DNA from: Leptodactylus fallax
Lineage: Eukaryota; Chordata; Amphibia; Anura; Leptodactylidae
Assembly: GCA_947044405.1 (NCBI GenBank)
Contig: CAMRHE010000021.1
Location: 5,502,501 to 5,566,500 of the forward strand
Direction: 5' to 3'
Length of the DNA: 64,000 nt
Below, piece after piece: positions 24,256 through 36,400 of this stretch; position 1 is the first letter of the stretch; each line of letters opens with the position of its first letter. The translations under genes and the position numbers were made by a program. The notes below the pieces were generated by a model. It was not told the origin of the DNA. It saw nothing but the letters and a program-made list of their open reading frames with translations, and made no database searches.

Positions 24256-25388
24256 CTTACTCTGTATTTGTGATGTCCTTCATTGCCATGACTAGTGAAT
24301 TGTGGGCACTCACTGGAAAGTGCTTGCACACCTGTGTTTATGAAGACACATCTGCTTTTTATGTAACTGCAGATTTTCCAACCACACTAACCTTTTCCTC
24401 CATTTCCCCCTTGGGGTATTTTCAGCTAATTGCTGCAATAATGAGACTACACAAGTATCTGGAGAAACAGACAATCTTACCCATACTGCCCCTGGGATGC
24501 CACACTGAGAGTAGTATTCTCACTTGGGTGTCCTATAAAGTGTATTCCTGTGCTTGCTGAAGAGACAGCCTTTAAGCTGAAGCTTCAACTCTTGTCCACA
24601 GTTTCAGACAATAGAAGCAAAAGCATTTTACAATATACCAAACAAGTATTAAGCTGTGTTCATGAGAACATGTTTTGTGTATGCGTCTGGAAAGCTCCTG
24701 GGTATTACACCAAATTTAGCTGTAGGACCGTACTGACCCAAAGGAGGCAAAGAGTGCCCTTCCCACATATCTACAGTATGTAAATGTTCTTGGAGGTTCT
24801 TATTACTGTTGATGAGAGATAAAGTAGTATTCAAGGGGGCAGGGATTATTATGGACTTCTTGACATTCTAGCAAACAACACAACAGTTTGCCTGTTTTCA
24901 GTCAGCAGTAGCTGCTTACATTGGAATTGTCAGCCGCACAGCAAAAAGAAATATCATACACTTTTGGTGTCTCTTCAAGACTACATTATGTTCTTGAGCC
25001 TCATTGCATTGCTTCCCTTAGAGAGACAGGCTGCAGTTTCTTTGCATGGCCGAAAAAGATGCTGGCCTGGCCTCTAACATTCCTCCAGTGAGACAGAATC
25101 TTCTTAGTGGATGTATTGTTTCAGCAGATTCTGTTAATCTCTGCCGAGTCCTTGGCATCTCTTCTCTTGCACATTGCCCTCATTGTTACAGGTCTCTGCT
25201 GAGAGTGTGTGGGGCTGGAGAGGGTGGGGGTCTATAAGGGATACTGTGCACAAAGCCTGCTCCTTGAAGGGAGCTTTTGTTTGGACAGGAAGAGGTTGAG
25301 TGTTACTGTCAGACTCTGATTCCACCAGTTGTCTCCCAGTGCCCGGGCTCCTCCTCTCTCTCCTGTTTGGACTTCATGGAGCTGACGC

Positions 25389-25390
<2 letters not shown>
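24256..25390 (+). other. Intronic sequence, nothing recognised
   Basis: No exon or transposon end was seen in this 1.1 kb. Confidence 0.35.

Positions 25391-25455
<65 letters not shown>
25391..25455. repeat. (TG)n followed by (CG)n microsatellite
   Basis: About 26 TG units run directly into GCGCGCGCGCACGCG. It is a strictly alternating purine-pyrimidine tract of about 65 bp. Confidence 0.95.
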
Positions 25456-25984
25456 GGAGAGTCTGTATCTCATTAACCCCATCATTTGGGCCTTTAGCCC
25501 TCGCTTTCTGTAGCCCCCTCTGTGAAGCATCTCATGTCAGTCATGTGTGCATACAGCTCCTTCACACTCAATATGTTCCCTATTGTTTGACTAGGCTGTA
25601 ACACAATAATACAGATACATGCCTCTTCAATGCAGGGTGCTGCTTCTAGCTAACAACTGGTTACAAAGCTTGCCCTATGCTCCTTGGCTTCCACAAGGCT
25701 GATAACTCAACCCCTAACAAAATAACAAGTTTTATGTAATGTAAGTACAATTTTAGATGAGTGCAATACAACAAACACTTTCTTGTTTAGAGTTATCACA
25801 CCATAAAAGTTTTTATTTTATTTTATTAATTTTATATAGCATCAGCAGCTGCCACAGCGGTGTCCACTGTTTGTACTCTCTTATCGTCCTGGTACCACAT
25901 GACGCTCACTAGGTTTACACTCCTGGACAATGTACTGTTTATTTTACTCATTGTTCAAAGTTGGGCTGACAAAAAAAAATCTCT

Positions 25985-26350
25985 TTTAGGCCGGGGCTCC
26001 AAGTGGCGTAAACGCCGCAGTTTGCCCATGGTGGAAACGCCACAGAAAAAAAAAAAAACACAGCATTTTACAGTCACTGTGTAGTGGATGGGATTCGCTA
26101 GAATCCCATCCCCACACTACAGTAAAATACATCCAGCGAATACGGTTCGATTTCCAAAAACGTCGAGGTTTTTCAAATCTTAGCATATCAATTATACCTA
26201 TGCAAACACCGGCAGTTTCCCTATAGGTATAATTGAAGCAAAAAAGTCCACAGAGGAAACCTCTGCAAACTTTCTGTGCAAAGCGCTGCGTGAAAAACCG
26301 CGAAGCGTTGCCGCCGCGGTTTTTCCCTGCGTGATGCTATGTGGGGCCTT
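25985..26350. repeat. Foldback MITE with GGGGCT... / ...GTGGGGCC ends
   Basis: The stretch contains internal hairpins such as GTGTAGTGGATGGGATTC facing GAATCCCATCCCCACAC, and AATTATACCTAT facing ATAGGTATAATT. It ends CTATGTGGGGCCTTAGC, the terminus also seen at 35.5-36.0 and 42.7-43.8 kb. Confidence 0.55.
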
Positions 26351-26505
26351 AGCTTGTCTTTGGAGTGTAGGAGGAGACCCGATTACCTGGAGAAAACACA
26401 CACAAGCCTGGGGAGAACCTACAAACCCCATGTAGATGTTGTCCTTGGCTGGATTAGAACCCATGACCCCAGCATTGCAAGGCAACATTGCTGCTGCCGC
26501 CCAAT
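26351..26505 (-). repeat. tRNA-derived SINE-like fragment
   Basis: On the minus strand the order is a GTGGCTCAG-like start region, a box-B-like GGGTTCTAATCC, then GGACAACATCTACATGGGGT and a cytosine-rich tail. This matches a common SINE-like sequence of fish and frogs with a tRNA-type promoter head. It is diverged, with no 3' A-tail seen. Confidence 0.5.
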
Positions 26506-27710
26506 ATGTTTAGGGAGGTGTGGGAAGAGACTTGAGAACCTGAAGGATACCAAAACATACAATTTCTGTGACCCTAGTCAACCAAGGACCCGAGTACTAT
26601 AAAACATGCTGAGATATAACACAAAGCATGTCCTAAAAATCTTATTATGCGCCAAATAGCAGTTAACATATCAATGCCATGTAACATCTGGCAGCATTTT
26701 TTTTTCCTCCTCTTTTCTTTCACAAGAAAACACGGTAGTCATACTCATTCTTGTGATCACGGTCTTATTGGTGTAAGAACTCGTGGCTCTTCCTTTGTTT
26801 CTCCTGGCTGGCACCCTGTTAGTCTGCGGCTACCAGGAGTCTTCACTATTCATGCTTCCAGGCAGAGTAAGCTGCAGACAGGAGGAGAGCCGGCTCTGGA
26901 ATGTCAGCAATGCCATGTAGCCTGTTTCTTGTTTGCTCTCCCCTGCTCCAAGCACAGTGACTTGGAAGAGGATATGAAACTCTTCATCCTCCTCAATTTT
27001 GTTTTTATTAAAGTGTTTGCTGGGTAATTCTGGCTTCTATTTAATCTGCCCCTGGCTGTGTGAGCGAGGTAACAGGGCAAGGTTGGGGTGGGACACAAAT
27101 ATCCAGCTTACTGTTTAACGTTACTTTGTGGTAAGGTGCGTTATTGATATATTTTTCTATTATTCTTTCATTTATATACATTTTTCTCATTTCAGAGGGT
27201 GACTGATAAGGAAACATAGTAAACTGTCTTACCTTTATCACCTTTACCTTGTTTTTTAGCGATTTGTTATGCTGAGCTGTATGCACATTGTATGATTTAT
27301 TTATCACAAATAAGATTTATAATTATCTCATTTGGTCATCACATTCTTGTACCAGTCTGTGAGGTGGTACCAAGGAGGGGTGTAAGAAGTTAGTGACCTC
27401 ACAAATCTACAGTTCTGAGCACCTCCACAAATATTTACATACATATGTGAGAATAAGAAAAGCTTCATGGCTCACAGCAATCACCAATGTTTTTTTTTTT
27501 TCTTGTCTTTTTTTTTTCTTGCTGCGTTTCGATTTTAAATGACTATTTTTTTGTGAAAAACAATGTGGCCAGATCTTACTTGAAAGCCAGTAGCAATTAG
27601 TGAAAAGCCTGAATACACAGCATTTTTGTAGCATTTTGGGGGTTGATGGTATTTTTTCATCTCGTATGTGACGGGCCTAATTTATGTTGGAAAAACCACC
27701 TGACAGGTTC
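26506..27710 (+). other. Intronic sequence, nothing definite
   Basis: There are poly-T stretches at about 26698 and 27489-27519. No exon or clear repeat boundary was identified. Confidence 0.35.
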
Positions 27711-27713
27711 CCT

Positions 27714-28330
27714 TTTAAGGGGTTGTCCAGTTCATATTTTATTTAATATTGCTGCTAGGGTTAATAAATATAACCTTTCACCAGGTATTCACCTTTCCCA
27801 GGCCATTGTCTCAAGCGACAGCAGTTCTGTTGGTCTGTAAACAGGTCCCCAACGGTTTGTGGCAGGTGACCGCTGCAGCCAATCACAGGCCTCAGTGGCC
27901 ACCACTTCGCAAACTGCATGTCACAATAGTCATGTACCATTTGTAAAGAGGTCACCACTGAGGCCTGTGATTGGCTGCAGCTGTCCCCTCACACAAATGC
28001 GATGTCACCAGTGACTTCAAATAGGGGATTTGCGTACAGATCGATGGAGCTGTTGCCATGGATAGCAGAAGCCCAGGGAGAGAGGAGTTCTGGTTTGTTG
28101 TGTTTATATTCACAGTAGCAGCAGACAACTACTTTATTATATCTGAAAGGGGTTGTTTCTGCTACAAGCATATGGATTTCTGCAAGCTACATTTGGATTT
28201 TCTCCAACGAATCTTCTGTCCTTGGGCTGGGGACACACTGTGCAAAACTGAAACAGGGGTTAGCCGCCATGAATCTGCTGTCTATCCGATGACACTTTAC
28301 AGTTGCAGCATAGTGGATGGTATGTAAACA
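27714..28330. repeat. Frog interspersed repeat with a perfect 24-bp hairpin arm pair
   Basis: The stretch starts TTTTAAGGGGTTGTCCAG. GCAGCCAATCACAGGCCTCAGTGG-type arms at about 27876-27899 and 27955-27978 are exact reverse complements. The arms contain a CCAAT box. The family is known to me as frequent in frog DNA. Confidence 0.5.
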
Positions 28331-28484
28331 AATTCTATCCACATGCTGTGTACAAAACCTGCAGCATGCCAGTTATTGCTGTAGGTCTAACCCGCACATA
28401 CAATACATATACAATGCAAGGTTGAAAGCTGTCGGGGGAAGGGGGGTCTGCAGAGATCTGAAGGTGAGCCACAGTAATAATCAC

Positions 28485-29245
28485 GTGCAGAGGCGCAGCT
28501 AGAATCAACTGGACCCTAGTGCAAAATCTTTAAGCCTCTACTTACATTGTGCCATTCAGAATAATGGTATATTTTATGTGGCAGAGGAACCTTTGGGACC
28601 CCTCAGAGTTCAGGGCTCAATAGCGATTTCTACCTCTGCACCCCCTATACTTATGCCCCTGACTACCTGACTTTGGGTTATTTTTGCCCAGTTAATTTAT
28701 AGAGGAAAGTGCTGCAGAATTCCCCTGCAGACACTCAGCAGCATTTTCTCTTTGTGTGACCTTAGCCTAAGGGTATATCCATGTGAGGCTGATATGCTGC
28801 AAATTTTCCAGATAAAGTTCAAAGTGTATCCGCAGCTGCAAAATCATAAATTGATATGCCCATAGATTTAAAATCCACAACACAGGTCAGTTTCCTCTAC
28901 AGATTTTTACTGCTGCATGTGGATAAGACTTAATAAAATGTCATCTTCTTTGCTGGTACGCAGGGGCAGATCCATACTTTATGTACAACCTTTGCAGCTG
29001 TACAGGGGCCTAGGGAGAACAGGGGCTGACTGCCAACCAAAGTCAGATTCCTACCATCCTATAGTTTGCATGTAAAAGGCTTAGCTAGTGCATTACATAG
29101 CTCACAGTTACTGATAGCATCAGACTGTTAGCATCATAAATGGTAAGTGCTCTTTGGAGAGCAAGGGCCCATATGCTTCCAAGGGGCCTATATATATTCT
29201 TGTGCAGGGGCCCTCTGCTGTCTTTGCTTGGTACTGTAATATGCT
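28485..29245. repeat. Two interspersed repeat fragments (GGGCCT/GGACCC type)
   Basis: Segments GAGGCGCAGCTAGAATC to CTTATGCCCCTGACTAC and CAGGGGCAGATCCATAC to GCAGGGGCCCTCTGCTG look like parts of one repeat family in two copies. Between them (28740-28960) is a hairpin-type stretch. No coding signal. Confidence 0.35.
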
Positions 29246-29311
29246 ATGGATATTCTACACACAATTGTGTGACAGAAAGTTCACTGTATATCCACCAAAT
29301 ATGACCATATA

Positions 29312-29650
29312 TTAAAGGGAATTTCCAGAAATATACTTTTTCCAGAAATTACTAGCTCAATGTAAAAGAAGGATGTTACAGGATTTTTTTTTTAATAACC
29401 CTGTACCTGTTAGATACTGTGTGATCAGTATATCTATATACTTGTATGATCTTGTATCTGTGGGGTCTTGCACTGTAAGTAGAAAGACTTCATCACTACT
29501 AGCAGGGATGCATGTACTGTGTGAGAATCATGGATGATGTGCTCAGATGACTGAATGGACATTAAGTCACAATGACGATTAGCAAAATTTGCACTTTTCA
29601 GCTAATTTTTGGACATAAAAGGGCAACTATACAAAAAGCAACATGTTAAG
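29312..29650. repeat. Possible TTAA-type MITE
   Basis: The left end TTAAAGGGAATTTCCAG fits the T2-like terminus. A right end is not certain. Confidence 0.35.
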
Positions 29651-29857
29651 GCCGCCATTATGTTAAGCTAAATGGACTCTTTTTTTTTTGGGCAATCTCT
29701 TCTTAGTTTACATGTCAACTGGGATTATCTGTGATCTGGTGGATGTGGCTCTTGAAGTTAATAGAAAGGGGATGGCATCCAGAACAGGGACTTCCCTCTG
29801 TTAGCTTCACATATCCAAATTGGAAAGATAGTAAAGATATTGAAACAAGTTGCCCCT

Positions 29858-30536
29858 TTAAAGAGGACCTGTCAGCAGATCTGAAAAGCCCAATGACATA
29901 CATCATCAGGTCTTGTCACCCTGAGCATTTTGATGTTCTGTTCATCCAGATCTTATCAGCCGTTCCAAAGCTATAGGCCCTTTCACAGTATGTTCACACA
30001 GTGAACATGGAACAGGAATTAGAGGTGGACTTCTGCCTTAAATTCCTCTTCCATCACTTCCTCTTCCAGGCTCACAGATGAATGAGCCTAATCAGTAGAG
30101 TGGCTCAAACCGCAGTTTCTGCTGCTGAATCAGCCGTGGAATCCATGGTTTATTATTCTTCTGTCCTGCTTCAATCTCTGCAATCCATTGAAAACAATGA
30201 GAGACAGATTCAGGGCAGAAACTTCGCTGATTTAGAAGCAGAATCCATCTCAAAATCAGTGCTAAATTCTGCTGTGTGAACAAACCCTGTGTTGATTCAA
30301 ATTAGGGTATACTAGCCACTGCATGACAGCACACAGAGACCCCGCCCCTATGGAAACCAAACCACGGTATTACCGCCCACTTGGCTAGTATATGTATCAA
30401 CACTGAAAGGACATAACTTTTTGAAATGGCTGAACGGATTTGGGTAAACAAAACAGCCAAATGCTCAGAGTGACATCACCAGATCAGATGAGCTATGTCA
30501 TTAAGCTTTTTAGTCGTGGTGACAGGTTCTCTTTAA
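29858..30536. mobile_element. T2/Kolobok-like MITE carrying a nested element
   Basis: TTAA flanks both ends (29858-29861 and 30533-30536). The left terminus TTAAAGAGGACCTGTCA mirrors the right terminus TGACAGGTTCTCTTTAA with two mismatches. The interior from about 29990 to 30290 looks like an inserted second element bounded by TTCACACAGTGAAC and CTGTGTGAAC-type sequences. Confidence 0.65.
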
Positions 30537-30819
30537 TTACTGCTTGACCTCCCAGTTGACAGGCAGTGAATGCATAGGCAGCATCTACTTCTAGGTACTT
30601 CTATCTGCATTCATAGGAAGTGATGGGCTGAATGTTGCATCAGACTACAAAATGGCTGCCTTCTCCTTGTGCGCGTCAAAGCTATTTTATAATTTTAGTC
30701 TCTGTGTCTTGCAAGCTCCTCAAGTCTGGAAGAATGCAGACTTCATGTACAAGTGGGACAGTTCATTCACCCTCCTTCCCCTCACATTTTCTCTCCCCCA
30801 CCCCCAGTCACTCATTTCG

Positions 30820-31290
30820 TCTCCCTGCGCAAATTGAAAACGACTAACCTTGTCATATTTAGTGCACTGCTCACAGCCGCTGCCTTCCAGGGCTAATCAG
30901 GCACAAACATATTCGCAAAGTTGCTAAGCTCTGAGCTGTCTTCTAAGCATTAAAGTGTCCTGTCTGCCTGGGAGGTCACTCCTATCTTGGCTGTGCCGCT
31001 CATGTACGGCCAGTAATATTGATTGATTAATGTATAAAAAGCACCAAATCCATTTGCTTCTATGAAACGGAGCAAAGTGCATTCACTCGCTTGGAATTTT
31101 CACCTCATCCTTTTGTTTGAAGGACGTGTGTGTTCCGATATTAATATGCCAACTGAATTTTTTATATATATATTTGTGTTTACTTTGTCAGAGATTTTCA
31201 TTACTTTTACACTTGGATGATTTGGGGTTTTGTGTTTTTGGGCAGGAACTTGGTAAATTGTGATTTTTATCATCTAGAGTAGTTGCAGAG
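30820..31290. promoter_or_regulatory. zfhx3: Candidate conserved non-coding block
   Basis: Non-repetitive sequence with a PBX/HOX-like GATTGATTAATG (about 31021), GGCTAATCAGGC (about 30892) and several TAAT cores. No coding signal. Conservation could not be tested here. Confidence 0.3.
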
Positions 31291-31554
31291 AGAATGCAGC
31301 TGGGTTCAGCTCAGTCAGTGACCCTCTTTATGCACTACTCCCATTATGTTGTGTCTCATTGTACATGCAGGTAACCCTATTGCATTGTTGTAATGTTGAG
31401 TCAGCAGTGACCTCTGTGCAGTGTCAAAGCCTCAGGTGTGGTATTTGTCTTTAAAGGATTACACCATTGCTTGGAATTGTTATTTGTTTATTTTGCTTTC
31501 TGAACGCAAAACGAAGCAACTTTCTAAACAGTTTTCATCCTACTACTTCTGAAT

Positions 31555-32480
31555 CCCATAGACATTAGATGTGTATCAAGCAAAACTGCTGACTTCGCCG
31601 GGCCTGGACAACCATCTAATGTGTATGTGGGTATCCTGACTCTGCCCCTATTACAGATGTTTGGGGAGATAAGCACCAGGCAGTTAGAATGTACCTGTCC
31701 CATCATTTTGCTCTCAGGGAGATAAGCTGCTGCTAGAGGTATATGGCAGAGGCCTTCTTCTTTTTTAATGTTTAGTACACATGCACTTCTGGGCCTACCC
31801 TAGCGTCTGTGTATATGGGAAGTAAGGCCACATACCTGTGGGCCAATAGCTATCTAAAGTGTATGGTCAGCATAACTCCTTTACATAGTTGACTGGCTTC
31901 CTGAGCTTGACATAGATCCAGCAGAGCACTGCTCTAAGCTTTGTCAGTTCTGCCTGTTGCCCCCTCCCTTCCATCACTGTTAAGGCAGTTTTCTCACTAA
32001 AGACACTTCTCTCCTATCCACAGGATGGGTGATAACCATCTGAACACTAGAGGTCCTACTGGTGGGACTCCAAGCATCCATGAAATAAAGGGTCCATAAG
32101 ACGCCCATGGACATAGAGCTGTAGTGTCCGCTTAACCAAAGCCCTTTTCATTTCTATGGAGCTGCCAAAAATACATAAAATTCCCATAGACATAAATAGA
32201 GTGGTGACCAAGCATGTACACTATACTGAATTAACATAAGGCACTTGCAGACCCTGTTTGCAAGTGTTTGTAGTGGAAAACCCCCTTAAATCTGGCCATA
32301 CATGTGATTAATATCAACTGAACCCAACAATTTCAGTAGGACCAGCTAACTATCTGATGTGTATGGGAATGTCCTGACTTTCCTTCAGTAGCAGACATTT
32401 GGGGGAAAAGAAGGAGTGGCTGTTGGATATTAACATGCCCAATCTTTTTGTTCTCAAACCTCCACCTGAAGTGTCTGACA
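31555..32480. repeat. Cluster of interspersed repeat copies
   Basis: Copies of the CATCTAATGTGTATG family occur at 31610 and 32350, and a copy of the CCTATCCACAGGATGGGTGAT family at 32013-32290 ending CCCCCTTAA. All are non-coding. Boundaries are approximate. Confidence 0.5.
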
Positions 32481-33300
32481 GCTTCTTTATCCCCATATAG
32501 GGATAATTGCAGCTGTAGACCTAGTTCAGCTGTATTTAACTGATGGTACCACTAACATATGTAAAAGTAATTTTTTTTCCATGTCAGAGGTGTCCATAGC
32601 TTTTAGAGGGCTTGTCTGGTAACCCATTTTTATGTAGAGAATGCTGGACCCACCAATATTATCTAGAGTGTAGTTAACACTTTGAAAGAGATGACGGATG
32701 TGTAATCCACAGCGCCTGCTTCCGTTTTCATTTTCGCCTTCCTGTATCATTGTGTGACCTCTCCACCCTCGTAAGACCAGACTTGATGTATGCTGACAAT
32801 TAGTTGATTGTGAGAGCACCAGGCAAGGGCACCCACGACCATCACCCTTTAGATCTTTTGCCACGTTTACCGGATCACACAGTATGGAACAGAAAAGTGA
32901 ATTTTCTCCTAAAGCCTTAAGTGGGGAAGCCATGCTAATTGTAAATCAATGCATCTTAAAATGTACCATTGATCTGCAGTTAGAACTTAGAAGAGAAACT
33001 GTAATTACTGCCTGATTCAAGGGCTTTGTATTCTTGGGTTCCAAGCTAAATAAATAGAGATGGCTGAAGGAGCCGCTGACTTCTTCATTAAAGTGCAACA
33101 CTTTGATTTTATATTGTTTGTCCTCATGTATTCTTTTCCATATTTGTCTGTATCTTTTCTAGAAATATTAACATAAGTATTTTCAGTCACCATGTGGTGT
33201 TTGCCCAAATGGAGAATCCTCGTTCTTCACGTGCAATGGTTAAAATATTATCCATGGTAGAAATCAACATGTGGATTACAGCTTCATGGAACTACACTGG
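32481..33300 (+). other. Intronic sequence, nothing recognised
   Basis: No exon or definite repeat was found. A 135-codon minus-strand open frame here has no recognisable domain. Confidence 0.35.
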
Positions 33301-33309
33301 CATTACCTG

Positions 33310-33640
33310 GCACAGGCCTTCATGGGGCACACAGTTACATTGTCAGGCCAGAGAGCATGCTGGGAGTTCTGCTTGTCCCTCACACATTTGACGTTTGCCC
33401 TGTCACCGTTCTCTAACAAGCTTGGAACAAGTGGCAGCTGCTGGCTAGAAATTGATTTAATTAATTGCTATGCCAATAAGCCAGCTCGTTACGCCTGCCA
33501 TTGGTTGAGAGAATGGCTAACAAGTCTACTGATCAATGGAGCCAATAAAGATTTTACTCATTAATGAGCAGAGCACTAATTACTGTTATCCGGTGACCAA
33601 TTAGGCTTAGTGGCTCATATGCTGGTGTGCGCACTTACCG
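33310..33640. promoter_or_regulatory. zfhx3: Candidate conserved non-coding block, homeobox-site rich
   Basis: The sequence holds GATTTAATTAATTGC (33453-33469), ATGCCAATAAG, CTCATTAATGAG (33558-33569), GCACTAATTACTG (33573-33585) and GACCAATTAGGC within 150 bp, with CAGCTG and CCATTGG sites. It is free of repeats and has no coding signal. The call is inference from motif density. Confidence 0.35.
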
Positions 33641-33793
33641 TTTAGCGTAGAGTAGTGAAACGGTGGCGGGCAGCTAGTGGATTGAAAACAAGGGCACTGT
33701 GTCCTTGAAAGGGTCACTTGTTAGAGTGCGGGCAGCCATAAGGATGTGAAGAGGATGCTATGGTCATGCACTGCACAGGCTACTCCATTCATC

Positions 33794-33795
<2 letters not shown>

Positions 33796-33839
<44 letters not shown>

Positions 33840-33840
33840 T
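33796..33840. repeat. (GATA)n tetranucleotide microsatellite
   Basis: About 11 perfect GATA units. Confidence 0.95.
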
Positions 33841-35540
33841 CTTGTGGTGAACTATATGATGTTTTAATCTTCTAATGAATATGACCAGTTATTTCAGTTA
33901 AAGCACATGCGATTAAATAACGAATGACCAGTTAGTATAAAGCTTTGCATTGCCATCTTTTGTCAAGTTGTTAATTCTGTTTTGCTGTTTCTAGCTGGGT
34001 GACAACAGAAAACAGTTGTCAGTAAAGCTCTACCCCCAGCTTTCTCTGACCCCTTCAGTGGTAAATCTTCCTGTGCAGCAGTTATTTCTTCTTATCCACC
34101 TTTACATATGAGCAGGAAGCATACAGAATTTTGAACAACTTCACAGAAGAGGACATCTCTAAATTTTGACCCGCTACCTGCGCATATGATGGGTAGACTG
34201 GTTTATATGATGTGGACGCAACATAGTGGTTGTTTACATTCAGTCATGACTAAGTAGAGGTGCTTTTGTGTCCTGTCTATCAGATGGAGCAGTGTGGGTG
34301 GCTGCTAGTTACCAAGTGCTGCAGGCTGATAGTTGAAGATGATGGAATATATGAGCTTTTATGGAGTTAAAGTGTATCGAGGCTCGGGACTGGGATTTGT
34401 GGTAAGGCGGATGCTATTCAATAAGGTCTCAGCAGAGTCCCCTGGAATCTGCTACTTCTCAACTTGTCTGCTCCTTCCCGTATTGACCTGGTCAGACCCC
34501 TTGTGAGCTTCCTAATTGAAAATTAATACAGGATCAATGTGGAAGGCAATTTGCATATTGATTATACACAGCACTGAATGCACCATATGTGTGGCAGATT
34601 GATCGAGAGTCTGAGACAGCTCAAGGAAGCTAGACATTTAGGGCTGTGTGGGTATGAGAGGTGCACAGGATTCTCACCTATGTGGATTCAAGACCTCTAG
34701 CAACAGTGCTACTTCTGTAAGATTAGATCTAAATTGGGATTTTGGCAGTTCCTAATTTGTAAACTGCATGGGTTAGTGTTTTTTTATATTTTTCCTCACA
34801 AATGAGAATGATTTGGCAGTGAATCATTTTATAAACCTTTTAAAGGATTGATTTTATTTGTGAGGTTTGAACCCGGTGCTGAACCAGATTTATAATAGTG
34901 CAAGCCTTATCCTGTCCTCTTATTCTATATAAATGTTGTTGAGACCGTTCTCTGATTGTGATCACATAGATTTACATTTGGTTACCTATAAAGTTTCCAC
35001 AATGGTTAGTGTTGATACTTTCTGGTAAGCTCCCTGTAAGTTTGTGTTTCCTCCATGCCTTGTCACTAAAACTGATCACAAAATGTCTTCCCTTCCAGTT
35101 GCACAAATGTACTCCGCCAGCCCTGTCCTCGACCCCTACCTGATTACTCTCCTGCGTGATGCATCAGTGTTACGTACCACTGTCTCTCAGCCTGTCTGTC
35201 CAGCTGTCATCTGCTCGGGAATTACTCCTCTAGGTAGCAACCTGGTGGTCCCCTGCAACAAAGATCAGATCCCTGTATGGGGGATAAAGAGGGAAAACCA
35301 GTGGACCACTTAGATAAAAGCCTCAGGAGTAGCCAAAAGCCACCTCCTGTGTTACAGGTACCTACAAGGAAAAAAACCCTTTAAATAGGCACTGTTTACA
35401 GATGCTGTTACACATACAGTAGCATCTGTGTGTAACACTCCCAGTTTAATGCAAGTTGCTGCGGTGCTCCTACACTTGTAGTAATGGCAAGTTCAGATTC
35501 AGATCACCGTAGGGAATAAATGCAGATAGTGGAAAAATCA
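33841..35540 (+). other. Intronic sequence, nothing recognised
   Basis: No exon-like stretch or clear transposon end was identified. Confidence 0.35.
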
Positions 35541-35542
35541 CT

Positions 35543-36400
35543 TTAAGGCTAAGGGCCCCATGTTGCGGAAACGCAGTGTTTTTTGTTGCAGATTTTGCAG
35601 TGTTTTTTTTTGTCAGGAGTGGCTTGAAAAGGAATGGAAAATATAAAAGGAAGAGCCAAGATGTTTCCCTGCTGTTAAATCCAATCCTGACTTTGGATCA
35701 AACAAACCGCAGCAAAATCTGCAACTAAAAACGCCTCTTTTCTGCAATATGGGACCTTAGCCTAAGTTTAATGGCCACATTGTGGAAACAGCAGAACGCA
35801 AGAGAAAAAACTCTGCATTTTATAGTACCAGCCAGTGAATGAGATTTTGGTTAATCTCATCCACACATTGCGGGGGAAAAACAATGTGGAAAAACGCAGC
35901 ATGTCAATTTTACCTGGGAAAACTCAACACACTGAAAAAAATGCTACAAAAATGCAATGAATAACGCTGCCGAAAAAAAAACCCAATGCGTTTATGCTGC
36001 ATTTACTATGTGGGGTCTTAACTTTATGGCATATCTATGTAATGCAGGACAGGACAGGTCCTGCAAAGAAAGAGACGTAGCTGCACTTCATTCTGGCCAA
36101 GAGATAACTATCCTGAGCAAAGGACCCTCCCTCTATAAATTCAAAATTCCCTAATAGGGTGTATGAAAATTAATTTTCTAAACTGGACCACCCCTTTAAG
36201 ATAAAGGCGTTTTCCTAGCTTTCGAAATTGGTGACCTAACCTTAGAATAGGTCATCAATATCAGATCAGTACAGGTTCAACACCTGGTACCCACACTGAC
36301 CAACTGTTGTCATCAACCTCAGGAACTACGTAGGGAATGGAGCCAGTTCAAGGCTCTGTCCACTATGTAGTGGTTGTGCCGGATCCTATTCTAATTGGTG
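35543..36400. repeat. Array of four adjoining foldback/TTAA MITEs
   Basis: In order: a foldback element (about 35543-35765, AAGGCTAAGGGCCCCATGTT to GGGACCTTAGCCTAAG); a second one (about 35766-36025, TGGCCACATTGTGG to CTATGTGGGGTC); the family also found at 13.4 kb (about 36060-36198, ending CCCCTTTAA); and a copy of the AATAGGTCATCAATATCAG family (about 36200-36400). None has coding capacity. Confidence 0.6.

Noticed and set aside
26351..26505. tRNA gene
   Set aside because: Only the box-B-like part and a tRNA-like head are visible; no cloverleaf can be built, so a SINE fragment fits better.
32526..32933. 135-codon minus-strand open frame
   Set aside because: Composition looks random and no domain, start context or neighbouring exon supports it.
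33796..33840. CRISPR-like regular repeat
   Set aside because: It is a pure GATA microsatellite without spacers.
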